A DNA stretch of 29,082 nucleotides from Chara braunii (Eukaryota > Streptophyta > Charophyceae > Charales > Characeae). Position numbers and translations under genes: made by a program. This document shows, piece by piece, positions 7,930-17,274 of the stretch. Position 1 is the stretch's first letter. Each line of letters starts with the position of its first letter. The notes below the pieces were generated by a model, which was not told where the DNA came from, made no database searches, and saw only the letters and a list, made by a program, of their open reading frames with translations. The stretch is taken from assembly GCA_003427395.1 (NCBI GenBank), contig BFEA01000257.1, positions 1,729,435 through 1,758,516 of the forward strand, in the 5' to 3' direction.

Positions 7930-8620
7930 AGCTTTTTTTAGCGGGAGAAGGGTCTGGCCACTTCGGTAAAGCTTGGGCCGAAAAAGGGGTGCTACAGGTA
8001 AGACATATTTGGGATGAGGACTAAGGCTCATGGATTCCTGTGGAAGCCCTCATAAGAAAATTACGAAGATTACACCACGTGACTCGCAACCTTGCCAACC
8101 TCATTGTGGCTATCCCACCAAGTTGGACGAACCTATTGAAAGAAGAACGGGAACCAACTGTTGGCTCAATGTATTTTGCGGACAACACTCCAGGGAGTGT
8201 TTCCTTGATCCCTTCCTCCCAGGGCAAACTCACGTATCTTTCTGAATCTTCGCTACCATCCGCTAACTTGAAAGGTCTCAAGGAAGCTAAATTATGAAAA
8301 TGTAGTGAGAAAAGGAACGCCTTGCTACTGGGTGCGGCAAAATAGTCAGGGTCGACCCCATCATCAGAGGTTGGGAAACCCCAAAGCAGAATACTATACA
8401 AAATAACTCGACACCTCTGTGTCTGTACAAGACAAAGGTGAACGTCCAGACCCAGCAAGCGAAAGTTTGGAAGAAGTCGGTGTTGTTGGCAGAAGATCCC
8501 TTCCGTAGGTACGAAGGACCCCACACCAGACAACCAAATTAGAGAGCGTTATGACAAACCTTGCTTACTTTGCCATCCCAGAGAGACGCCAGTATTCAGT
8601 GGCAGCAATCCTTGGTGATA
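7930..8620 (+). pseudogene. LINE ORF2: C-terminal region, decayed
   Basis: After the inverted repeat, coding sense resumes weakly. GVLQVRHIWDED (about 7988-8023) is followed by an 85-codon open stretch at 8040-8297 that includes IPPSWTNLLKEE. This resembles the post-RT region of plant LINEs. Near 8562 a C-x2-C-x4-ET pattern (CLLCHPRET) recalls the start of the zf-RVT zinc knuckle, but the following His/Cys ligands are not visible. Minus-strand frames here, including a 170-codon one at 8021-8533, are shadows. Confidence 0.45.
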
Positions 8621-8933
8621 GTCCCTACTGCCACCTGGCTAACTAACAGAGGCATGCAAATATCTCTGACCTGTAGTAGATATGATTGGAGTTGGGAATC
8701 AAATGCCCACAACTGGTTGGTATGCCCGAGGCAGCCCGACTTCTTCACATGTGTGGCTTTGGAGGAGAGACTTTTGGACAAAGGACGTCAATACAGGTTG
8801 GCCATGGGAAGATGATTGGATCATACATGGGGTAATGCCTAATGGCATAAGGGACTACAATGTTTGCTGAAACTATGTGGCGCTGGTCTTCAGGGGAATT
8901 AATATGCAAGAAATATGGAGAGCCAGTGTCGTA

Positions 8934-8959
8934 CCAAATACCCTTACAAGGGTATTTGG
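8934..8959. repeat. Perfect 12-bp hairpin
   Basis: CCAAATACCCTT and AAGGGTATTTGG are separated by two bases. The hairpin sits close to the 3' side of the LINE and is followed by a T-run. It could be a terminus of a small element or a chance palindrome. Nothing supports a transcription terminator in this eukaryotic context. Confidence 0.6.
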
Positions 8960-9657
8960 CGTGTCTTTTTTTTGCAAGTCGCACGAGTGCGGCCTCGTCC
9001 GTTTTGTCAGCGCGCGAGCGGGAGGAAGTTTGGGTCCTCGCCCGGGGTGAGCGGCTCGCGCGGGATATTAATGGTGGGACGCGACCATGTGCAACTTGGG
9101 TGTACACGACGCCACGAGCCAGAGGGACGCGCGGCGTTTTTATTTTATTTGATTTTTACTTATTGTTTTTTCCTCGGTGATCGGCTCGGGGGTAGGTGAT
9201 AGGACCGACAGGCCTGGCCCACGATGAGGGAGGAAGCCGTAATGGCGGGGTTCGTGGTGGTGGCTTCCTTTGCGTCCCATTTGGAGAGCGTCGGTAGCCT
9301 AAAGGTAGAAGGGGATTGGACTGCGGCCCCGGGGTAGCGTGGGTTGCCGCAGGTGCACCGTTCGCTGGCCATGACCTGGGGCAAGTGGTTTGAGTGTGAG
9401 CATGCCCATTGAGACCCGACAAAGGGGACCGCACCCGGGCGTAGTTGGCTTGGGGCACTGCTGAGGGGGCCTGCAACGAAATTGGCCGCGGTGGTGGCTC
9501 CCATGGAACCTGCCCCCACCGCAGTCCTCAAAGTTCTCATTTGAATATTTGCTACTATCACCAAGGTCTGCAGCAGGCCCGCGGCCCCGGCCCCTGGAAA
9601 CTTTGGATGTGGACTGACCGTTGTGGACCCAGAAAAGGGGTCAACGCTGTCAAGGCC
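8960..9657. other. GC-rich stretch, no recognised gene
   Basis: CpG-rich DNA with a 9-bp inverted repeat (CGCGCGAGC near 9012, GCTCGCGCG near 9053). Frames of 90-130 codons occur on both strands and overlap. Their translations are Pro/Arg/Gly-rich without a recognisable domain, as expected for GC-rich non-coding sequence. A CpG-rich promoter is possible, but no downstream gene was found. Confidence 0.5.
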
Positions 9658-9880
9658 AGGGGGAACTCCGTGGCAGCCACGACCGTGCTCAACCCGCCGA
9701 TAAGGGAGTGTGCGGGGGCTGCACCCACCAGCAGGGGCGTTGCCTACTACGGCAGGGAGGGCGATACCAGTCAGGGATCAGCCGGTAACATCATAGCCGG
9801 GCCTCCTCGATGGGTCAGCCACTGGGCCACTCCTCAGGTCCCCTCCCCCTATGAGTGTTATTGGTCTGTACTCAGTGTCG
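9658..9880. repeat. GC-rich dispersed repeat, copy B
   Basis: Second copy of the repeat at 979-1174, in the same orientation and about 8.7 kb away. Shared anchors are the GGAACTCCGTGGCAGCC / ACCGTGCTCA part, GGGCGATACCAG, AGCCGGTAACAT and CCCCTCCCCCTATG. It differs by substitutions and several indels. A 187-codon plus-strand frame (9445-10008) crosses it but has no recognisable domain and looks like a chance frame in GC-rich DNA. Confidence 0.5.
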
Positions 9881-10354
9881 TACGGGGGAGGGACCAACGG
9901 AGACCTCTAGCAGCAGGGGAGACTAGCAACGGGCAGCGAGTAGAGAAGCAGCAGGCGTTAAAGCAGCGGAGTAGAAGGAGGAGGAGGAGCAGTGGCCGGG
10001 ACTGTTGAGCCATCGGGCCGGGCCACTGCGCCTACCACGCACTACGAGAAGGAAGGAAGCGGAACACACCGGAGGTTGGGCGCAGCGGGCAGGCCACTTA
10101 GGTTGATACTGTCGGGCCACAGAGGGAGTGACAGCGATGTGAACAAGAGGCAGCGGGCGGATGGCGCAGCGGGCAGTGAAGAAGGGCGAATGAACCTGGT
10201 GGGGGTTTTGCACCAGGTACGTGTGAAAGCGGAGATGGTGGAAAACGTGTGGGCCGAGGTGGGAGACGCGAAGCTTGCTTGTTTATGGACAGTTTTGGTC
10301 GGGGGAAGGAGCGATCCCAGGGTTTTGGCCCCGGGCGATGGTGAAGTCAGTTTT
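9881..10354. other. GC-rich DNA, no recognised gene
   Basis: Contains a 127-codon plus-strand frame (9992-10375) rich in Gly, Arg and Ala with no family resemblance, and a 96-codon minus-strand frame over the same bases. Neither is supported. Confidence 0.45.
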
Positions 10355-10665
10355 GGGGTTGGATTAGTAGATTAGGAGGTTAGCGAAGAAACCAGTGCGT
10401 GGAGGGATGGCGGGAACAGTTATGGTAGAGATCGAAAAAACGGACAACTCACTCATTCCTTGGTGAAAATGAGTGAGGAGAGTTAGTAAATAGGGGTCTT
10501 GGGCAGTGGCGATGTCGAATATGATGTTAGTTTGGGTAGAAGGTTAGAAGATTGAAAGTTAGGAAAGAAATGGTGTGCGTGGAGGTGGCGGAGATAGTGG
10601 AAGAAGAGAGGGGAAAGAGTATAACTCGCTCGTTTCCCTACGGAATCGAGCGGGAAGAGAGTGAG
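10355..10665. repeat. Diverged tandem duplication carrying a conserved hairpin
   Basis: 10355-10477 and about 10535-10654 align in order: a GGTTAG.GAAGAAA-like start, GTGCGTGGAG, a GGCGGRA block, then a hairpin. In the first copy CTCACTCATT (10448-10457) pairs perfectly with 10468-10477. In the second, CTCGCTCG (10625-10632) pairs with CGAGCGGG (10647-10654). Two A-T pairs in the first stem are G-C pairs in the second. Confidence 0.55.
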
Positions 10666-10791
10666 TTCGAGGGTTTTGTGAGGCCGCGCGTGGAATGACG
10701 CGGTCGGAATTGTTGATGGAATAGCGAAAGGGACGGTATATGAACAAGGGGCTGTGCCTGATTGGGCGCCACATTTCGATGTAAAGGTATC

Positions 10792-10824
10792 ATGAATCTC
10801 CCCACGTTTCAGGGGGAGATTCAT
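10792..10824. repeat. Perfect 12-bp hairpin
   Basis: ATGAATCTCCCC (10792-10803) and GGGGAGATTCAT (10813-10824) flank a 9-nt loop. Just upstream, read on the minus strand, a TGGCGCCCAATC string resembles a retroelement primer-binding site. No LTR could be defined around it. Confidence 0.6.
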
Positions 10825-10829
10825 CCTTA

Positions 10830-12212
10830 CTTTGGCAGGCAAGACGGCGGAGAGCTATGCTCAGGGCTAAATCGAGATAGACAGCGGGCGAATAGAGGGA
10901 GGAAAGGAGAAGGGACTTGCGCTCCCTGAGAGCCCGGTGGAGTAGCAACAATCAAGACTCGATCTACTACGTCGGATTGTGCACAACAAGTGAGAATGCA
11001 TCTATCCGCGTTCTCGGGGAATATTCATTCGGGTTGCACCTGCCATGTCGACGGAGGGGGAGTGAGGCCGACTGCGGGGTTAGGGACCTACCTGGTTGGC
11101 CGCCGGTGTGCCGCTCGTCGTGTCGACCTAAGTAGCAGGAGGCAGGTAGCGGACTGGTGGTTACCTATGGGCTGGGTTGCGAGGCCATCGGGGCGCTGAA
11201 AGAAGCCGTTTGCCACCTCGTTGGGTGCGTAGCTCGGGAGCAACGTATATCGTTGTGTTCTACCGGAATATTCATTCGTGGGATGGCCGGTGATGGGCTT
11301 AGGAGCAGTAACGAGTGGGGTGTGCACGAGAGATAGGGAGAGGGAGAAAGATAGAAACTTACCTTGAAAACGGACCAATAATGCAGGGTGAATCGGGAGA
11401 GCCTCGGTGCCTTGCTGTTTTCGGGAGTTGCCATGCTGAAGTCGTTGGACTATTGCGCCGTACCAAAGCCGCATACTACCAACGAGTAAGCTCACATACA
11501 ACCTAGTACTACGGTGGTTGTTGTTGCAGCCCAGTCTTGGAACCGCTACAGGGTCGGTTTGCAGCAGGGTCTAATGTGTGTTATCAGCCCGCTGTCGGCA
11601 TCCCGCTTACGTCATATGTAGCTCTTTACGGGCCGGTGAGTCGCTGTGCGGTGTGACCGGGTTGGTGATGTGGCCTTGCACTTCGTTGCTTCCTTGTCGA
11701 GCTGCCCGCCCGCGGGCCGTACTGTTTGTGGTTACCATGCTCGAGCTGTTGTGTCCCTCTCAGGCAGCGGACTACACAGTCGGGGGTTCCTTGACCTCTA
11801 CAGCGGCTCGGTGTCATTTGGATCACAGGTACTTGAAGGGCTACTGCTGCTGGCAACGATTGCTATTGCCCTTGACCACCGCGGTGTACTGCTCCTAGGG
11901 CAGTGGACTGTGTGCAGACTGCTGCTGTTGGTGGGGCCTGTCATTGTTTTTGACTTCCGCTGAGTACTGCTGCTGCAAGGATTGATATGGGTTGTGGTGC
12001 AGCGACGGTTGGGCAGGGGAGAGATGATTGGGACTCGGGGAGGAGATCAGACTCGACAACTAGGGGGTTGGTGCAGCGATTTGTGAGGTCAGCAAAGGGT
12101 TGACTTTGACAATCGACGTCAGAAAGTTGACCAAGCTGTTACATTGGTTGCCATTGTGGGACCCTCAGGCGATGGAAGATAACAAGGCCCTCTCCTGAGT
12201 GGCAAGCTATTT
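10830..12212. other. About 1.4 kb without recognised genes
   Basis: Moderately GC-rich unique-looking sequence. A 14-bp string (GGAATATTCATTCG) occurs at 11018 and 11265. Frames up to 137 codons exist on both strands (for example 11088-11501 minus and 11578-11898 plus), but their products are unrecognisable and overlap. A degenerate retrotransposon interior is possible. Confidence 0.45.
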
Positions 12213-12770
12213 TCTCTACGGGAAGCGCTGCCGAAATTTCTACGAATCCAAGGAGTTAGTCAATTTTTGACTTGTCAAAGTTCAACTTGTCTTTTCTTTA
12301 TATCTGACCTAGTAAAAATCTAAAAAATCTCCTTTTCTAAAGGGAGTGTCGCCCAAATTTTTGCTAATTTAGGGAGTTAGACAAAATTGGACTTTGAGAA
12401 GTCAAAGTTACTTCAAATTCTGAACTTAGCGTTGTATAAATTTTGGAATAGCAGTTTTATAGAGGGCGTGCTGCCGAAATTTCTGCAAAACTAAGGAGTT
12501 AGTTAAATTTTGTCTAAGTTGCACTCAAGTTGTCTTCTGAGTTCGTATCAAACTTAGTATAATCTGCGAAGTCTCCCTTTCTAAAGGGAGTGCGGCCCAA
12601 ATTTTTACTAATTCAGGTAGTTAGACAAAATTTGACTTTCCAAAAGTTGAAGACTATTTCTGCTCTCATAATTGAACTTATATAAATTATGGAAAGGCAC
12701 GTTTCCTACGGGAAGCGCTGCCGGAATTCTCTTAGTGTAAAGGAGTTAGATTATATTTCGACAGGTGACG
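12213..12770. repeat. Five alternating repeats of about 120 bp, LTR-like
   Basis: Five units start near 12213, 12330, 12455, 12570 and 12700. Units 1, 3 and 5 contain a GGGAAGCGCTGCCGAAATTT-type core. Units 2 and 4 contain AAAGGGAGTG.GCCCAAATTT. All continue into an AGGAGTTAG motif followed by AAATTTTG. The last unit leads into GGTGACGACTCTGG, which resembles the leader just after a plant Ty3/gypsy 5' LTR. Similar GCGCTGCCGAAATTT strings are familiar from plant gypsy LTRs, so this is probably a decayed LTR or untranslated region. I could not find the matching second LTR. Confidence 0.5.
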
Positions 12771-13879
12771 ACTCTGGTAATCCACCCTGGATAGGTCTGG
12801 ATAGGGGAGATTCTGTCGTTAGTCTACCTTTGCTTTGGGCACTTGCTTAGAGGTAGGCTTAGATCTAGTTGGCAGGTAGTTTGTGTGAGAATGTACTATG
12901 GAGGTTCATCTCACATATGCTGATGATTTAACTTGGGCATTGACCTGTTTTATGGTACAGACCTTTCTTGGACAATCGATTCAGGACTTAAACTAGTTTC
13001 AGTTTGATCCTACAAGGATCATCTTCGGTTATCACTGATAACAGGTCGGTTGGTTGATCGCCGATTCGTCGGCTCACGACACAACTTTGCTTATACCTGT
13101 ACCTCAACTCGATTGCCTTAGCCCTGAGACTTGATATGTTTCTTTGAGGGTTTTAACCGAATTTTTTTTAAATGACGATTATAAAGAACTTGTGCGAATT
13201 ATGAAGATTTTGACTATGACTGGGGCTCGAGTGTGCGAGGCGTGGTGTGAGTAACAGGGAACAGTAAAGTTGACCACATTGGTGTATGGCAATGTGAATG
13301 TTGTGTGTGTTTATGTTTTATGCAGGTTGGTATTTTGAATCTTGGTATATGGGTCATACTTAGGAGGCAGTGGGAATCACAACCATGTATCGCACGACCT
13401 GCATACCTGATGGGTTCATGTTTCCCCCTCCTGTTATTTCATCTCGAATCCTGATTTGATATATGAGTGTTGGGATGCTTATCTATTTATTGATGATTTT
13501 GCTTGTCTAGCGTCGCGAGATTAACCCTGAAGCCGCTCAGTCGCCACAGTATGGGTACTACATAATATGGCCGACACTTGAGTGTCGAGTGAGACCCTCG
13601 ACATTAACGAGGACCGCATGAGTATGGGTACTACATAGTACGCCATCGTTGCGACTACTTGCATACGATTGCATTGCTAGTCGATATGAATAGGCTCTGC
13701 GTCCGCGCGGTTTTATACTAAAGTTTCGCGCGCAACGCCTATCCGATTTCCACGTCGGAAAGTTATGGGATGGCTACCGAGTGGCTATGAGCGTTGTCGC
13801 GTTGTTTGTGTTGTGTCGTTTCGTGTATATGTGTGTGTGTTGTTGTCTTGTGGTTGTTAGGGTGGTGTGCGTGTGGTGT
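12771..13879. other. Probable retroelement interior, no frames recognised
   Basis: About 1.1 kb without usable open frames. A 17-bp string (AGTATGGGTACTACATA) is repeated at 13548 and 13621. A 7-bp hairpin (CGACACT/AGTGTCG) lies at 13572-13587. A GT-rich tract is at 13818-13880. It may link the LTR-like repeats on its left with the LTR-like copy on its right. Confidence 0.4.
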
Positions 13880-14310
13880 GTGGGATGCGTCCTAGTCGAC
13901 TGACGTCGAGCCGTGCTTGGGACTTCAGCCCCCAAAGATGTCGGTTCGCGTGCGGGTCCGATAGGCGTATTACCGCCCGTACCCCCTATGCTACAGCGAA
14001 CGAGAAACGCCCTCGGATGGTCCACCTCTGCGATTGCAACTGATCAGCTTTCGTACTGTGGACCGGTAGCTCGGCGGGGATACGCCCACCGAAGGGAGGT
14101 GACAGCTCCCGTAAGGTGGAGGTAAGTCGTGCCTCACGTAGGCCCTATCCTGTCGTAGGGGCTCGCGAGAGGTATGGCTAGCGCACTCGGACGTATCGGC
14201 TTGCGGAAGCTCCACATGTATAATTCGCGACGAAGGATTTAAACCAACTTCTGCGTGACGAGGCCGGGAGGGTCCCGCGCTGCCCTGGTGCGGTGCCGGA
14301 CCGATGCGCT
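13880..14310 (+). mobile_element. LTR-like sequence, copy 1
   Basis: The reverse complement aligns with 17275-17735. The best shared blocks are TACGACAGGATAGG, the GGGRTGTATCCCYRCCGAGC region, GCAATCGCARAGGT and ACTAGGACG. On this strand the sequence runs into CTGCGTGACG, like an LTR 3' end, then GGCCGGGAGGG. Roughly two thirds of bases match by eye. Together with copy 2 this defines one repeat family, and the LTR reading is an inference. Confidence 0.5.
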
Positions 14311-14814
14311 CGCCACCAGAATGTCAAAATTTTTCGAGGAGAGTCTGTTTCGCTACAACAACAAGAAACACAAATCGAGAATAACATTTGTTTCCACATG
14401 CTCTGTAATTTGAGCGGATGAATGTCTACTAAGAAAAAAAGACTCGGTTGTTTTTTTAGAACGTGGGCAAATGGCAACCGATTGATTTCAATTTCATAGG
14501 AGAAGAAGTTAACCATAGGCCCATGAAAATATTGAAAGTTCTTTACTCTGATCTGTGATTCACCTTCACGAACCTTATACATAGAAATTATTTGTAGGCT
14601 TAATTGTTTCCCCTAGAGAGAACACAGTTATAGCTTTGGAGCTTTTAAGGATTTAATTTTGGAAAGTATTTGAACAACAGAAAAATTTTATAGAATTAAA
14701 TAATCATTCTAAAATAAAATTACGTTCTAAATTTCAAATTTTCATTCCATCTTAAAAAATGTCATTCAAATTTTAAAATTTTCTGTTTTACTTGAAAATT
14801 TTCCTTCCAAGAAT
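14311..14814. other. No recognised gene
   Basis: Becomes AT-rich after about 14590. The minus-strand frame at 14178-14582 (134 codons) partly overlaps the LTR-like copy and resembles no protein I know. Confidence 0.45.
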
Positions 14815-14985
14815 AGAGTATCCCTCCTTATTTGAACTGCATGTTAGAAATGGAATGAAAGTCTGGATGAGTTCATGAAATATTTTAATTGGACTATCAT
14901 TCTAAATAAGATATTTTCATAAATTCGTCCAGACTTTTATTCCATCTTGAACAAATAGATGTAGTTGGAAGGGAAAACTCATATT
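14815..14985. repeat. AT-rich foldback
   Basis: 14849-14885 (GGAATGAAAGTCTGGATGAG in its core) is an imperfect inverted copy of 14911-14946 (core CGTCCAGACTTTTATTCC). The centre is near 14898. This fits a palindromic MITE core. Outer limits are unclear because the flanks are AT-rich. Confidence 0.55.
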
Positions 14986-15024
14986 TAGACAAGAACTTGT
15001 CAAATAACACTGAAAATTATAGAA

Positions 15025-15342
15025 ATGGACGAACATTCAAATTATAATCTATATATACGAAGAATTTTTTTTTTATGGAATTTATTTTTGACTTTCATTT
15101 CTCATGGGAATTTTTATGTTGAAGGAAATATTTTATTTTCAGAGGATGCTAAACCCGGTGTCTATCATGAGCCGAAGCATTATATTGGTCATAGTGTTCC
15201 TCCTAGTCGAATTGTGAGGTCACCGTTTTTTTTTTTCTCCGTTTTGAGCAATATATTTTTAACTAAAAAAAAAATAAAAAATTGTTTCACCTGTAAACTG
15301 TCGAAATACAGACCGAGTTCGAGTCCATGTGGAATCCAATGA
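15025..15342 (+). other. Open frame of unknown origin
   Basis: A 105-codon frame starts inside the AT-rich DNA. Its middle (SEDAKPGVYHEPKHYIGHSV) looks less random than its surroundings, while its ends are T- and A-run artefacts. I recognise no family. It could be a scrap of a real gene carried by an element. Confidence 0.25.
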
Positions 15343-15690
15343 GCAATACAAAATACCTTGGGCTAAGGGCCTCACCCCGCTACTCACCAAATGCATACTA
15401 AACAAAAATTGTGGACATTAAAAGTAAATAAATAAATTAATTAATTAATTAAAAACTATTAAGCTTTATCTTTCCGTGTTCAAATGGAAGATCATTCTCA
15501 TTTTGCACATTCGGTGAGTAGTGGAGCGAGGCTTCAAATGCGAAAGAGGACCTCACAAGAAAAAAATGCAAAAAAAACCAAAAAATTGCAGCAGTGTATC
15601 TTTTCGCACCGCAAAGCCAATGGAGAGAATCCCCGAAAGGCCAAAAAATGAAAAGTAAAAAAATGAGAAAAAAAAAAGAATGAAAGGGGA
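15343..15690. other. No gene; one element terminus
   Basis: AT-rich DNA. At 15504-15534 it carries TTGCACATTCGGTGAGTAGT, a diverged terminus of the small TIR family at 2370-2490. Minus-strand frames here are lengthened by the (GA)n tract next door. Confidence 0.45.
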
Positions 15691-15719
15691 TAGTTCGGAA
15701 GGGCAAAAGGATAGGGAGA

Positions 15720-15737
15720 AAGGGAGATGGAGAGAAA

Positions 15738-15809
<72 letters not shown>

Positions 15810-15832
15810 ATATGAGAGAGAGAGAGAGAGTG
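15720..15832. repeat. (GA)n microsatellite
   Basis: The uninterrupted GA core runs about 15748-15802, with shorter GA blocks on both sides. The Arg/Glu frame on plus and the Ser/Leu frame on minus are repeat artefacts. Confidence 0.95.
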
Positions 15833-15854
15833 AAAAAATATATTAACACAGGGT

Positions 15855-16768
15855 TCGTGAAAACCTAACAAATTAAATTGTTAGGTTTGCACGAAATGTA
15901 TTCAAGATTATGATAATACGTTTTTTAGGCCTCCTCGAGAAACAAAATTTTACGTGAAGTAAAACAACCACAGAAAAAAAAAAAAAAAAATTACTTTTTG
16001 AGAACCACGGGAAGTAGTGAGGAGAAAATCAAGTTTTTCTATTTAAAATCACTACCTGGTGAAGCAGCGTATTTTCAAGATTTGAAATCCCTCATTTTTT
16101 TGTTATCTAAAAAAATCATGTTATAGTTCTATAATATGTATATCACAATGAACGTATTCGGGGGGTTTTCGAGCGCTCAAACATGTTATCAAACATATTA
16201 TCTCGTACCTTAGCGAACATAATATTTTTTACCGTTTATTTTTTTTTCCCCCATTTTGTTTTATTTTGAACTCGTGTTTGGCTAAAAAAATGAAGTTGTC
16301 TCCCTAGCAAAAGTTGTTTGTATTCTGATTTTAAATAACATATATTTTTTGCTAAGGGTTTTATTGTTAACGTCAAAATTGATTTATAGTCCTATAAATT
16401 AGTTTTCGCAAATCTTGGTTTTTACCTAACTGCTGAAAATGACTTATAGTTCTATAAATGAGTATTCACCAAAATCCATTTTTTTTTAACATCTTTCAAG
16501 TTTGCCTTGTAGTCCTTAAAAATTGTCTTATTTTAGCTTTGATTTTTGCAAATGTACTTAGAATGACTTATAGCCCTATAAGAGGATATTGCAAGAAAGG
16601 GTTTTCTTGCACATTTTGAGGAACAATTGACTTTTCACCTCGTTTTTTACCTCCTTTATCGAAAAACATTTAAAAACGTCATGTTTTGTGTTAAAAATAA
16701 CATCTTGACTTGTTTTTTTTCATTGTATTAAAAATGTGAGGTTTTGTCGTTTTGTTAGGTTTTCACGA
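15855..16768. mobile_element. AT-rich element with perfect 18-bp terminal inverted repeats (914 bp)
   Basis: TCGTGAAAACCTAACAAA at 15855-15872 is exactly inverted at 16751-16768. A second inverted copy with one mismatch follows the left end at once (15878-15895), making an 18-bp hairpin with a 6-nt loop. The interior is very AT-rich, has no open frame, and carries spaced 14-nt palindromes. A non-autonomous DNA transposon is the simplest reading. No clear target-site duplication is visible, so the true ends may lie a few bases outside. Confidence 0.6.
16121..16581. repeat. Recurring palindrome TTATAGNNCTATAA
   Basis: Intact copies lie at 16121-16134, 16384-16397, 16444-16457 and 16568-16581, with a decayed copy at about 16507. 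The last four are 60-63 bp apart, in units that also share a TGAC lead-in and a following TTTGCAAA-type stretch. The arms TTATAG/CTATAA are invariant while the central two bases vary (TT, TC, TT, CC). Confidence 0.8.
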
Positions 16769-17274
16769 GGACGAGGGCATCTTCGTGGATTGCGATGGGG
16801 GAGGAGGTGGGGGGAAGAATGTGGGGCGGACGAGGGAAACTGTAACGACGACGAGGATATCAGTGAGGAGATGGAGATTCGTCCAGTTGGAAGGTGAGCC
16901 AAATGTCGGGGCTGACAATGGTTGTAGAACCTAGTGCAGGGCGAAGAAACAAGAAGGTTGTACGCGACAGTGCTACGACCGACGGGCGAAAAGTATGGAT
17001 TTGTAGGATCGTGGAGCATATCATTGCTCTCGTTCAAGCGAAAAGAGACCAAGACTTGCATCTCGCTGACTTGGGCCACAACTACGGACGAATGAAAATG
17101 AAGAATTATAAGTGGGACAACATTGAGAGAAGTTGTTGCTTCTAGTGAATCCTATGACCACTCTGAGCAAGGCAGACACGGGGGACAAAGGACCAATCAA
17201 AGAGTACATGGTCCCTCCAATTTACTCTTCCTCCGTACAAGGGATAATACTCTTAACAAAGCCTTATTGAGCGT
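16769..17274. other. Unrecognised sequence with short frames
   Basis: GC content rises sharply at the element edge. Plus frames at 16752-16934 and 16894-17145 and a minus frame at 16720-17079 overlap one another. None has a recognisable domain. If copy 2 of the LTR-like repeat is a real LTR, this is its internal side, just past the primer-binding site on the minus strand. Confidence 0.35.

Larger units (their letters stand above)
3801..8620 (+). mobile_element. Decayed LINE (non-LTR retrotransposon)
   Basis: A single plus-strand element can be followed through a lysine-rich ORF1 remnant (3801-4735), an AP-endonuclease (about 5315-6060), a linker (6061-6540), a reverse transcriptase (about 6540-7525) and C-terminal remnants (about 7930-8620). 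The order is that of plant L1-type LINEs. Coding sense is spread over all three frames with many stops, so it is inactive. The exact 3' end, poly(A) tail and target-site duplication could not be located, so 8620 is only the last point with recognisable coding remnant. The 5' edge is also uncertain, because the ccmFN fragment ends 3 bases before the ORF1 ATG. Confidence 0.8.

Noticed and set aside
8021-8533. A 170-codon minus-strand frame
   Set aside because: It is antisense to the LINE C-terminal remnant and has no recognisable domain of its own.
8934-8959. Hairpin followed by a T-run, resembling a rho-independent terminator
   Set aside because: The context is eukaryotic nuclear repeat DNA, so a bacterial-type terminator makes no sense. 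Kept only as a palindrome.
9445-10008. A 187-codon plus-strand frame
   Set aside because: GC-rich, spans a dispersed repeat, overlaps frames on the other strand, and has no domain.
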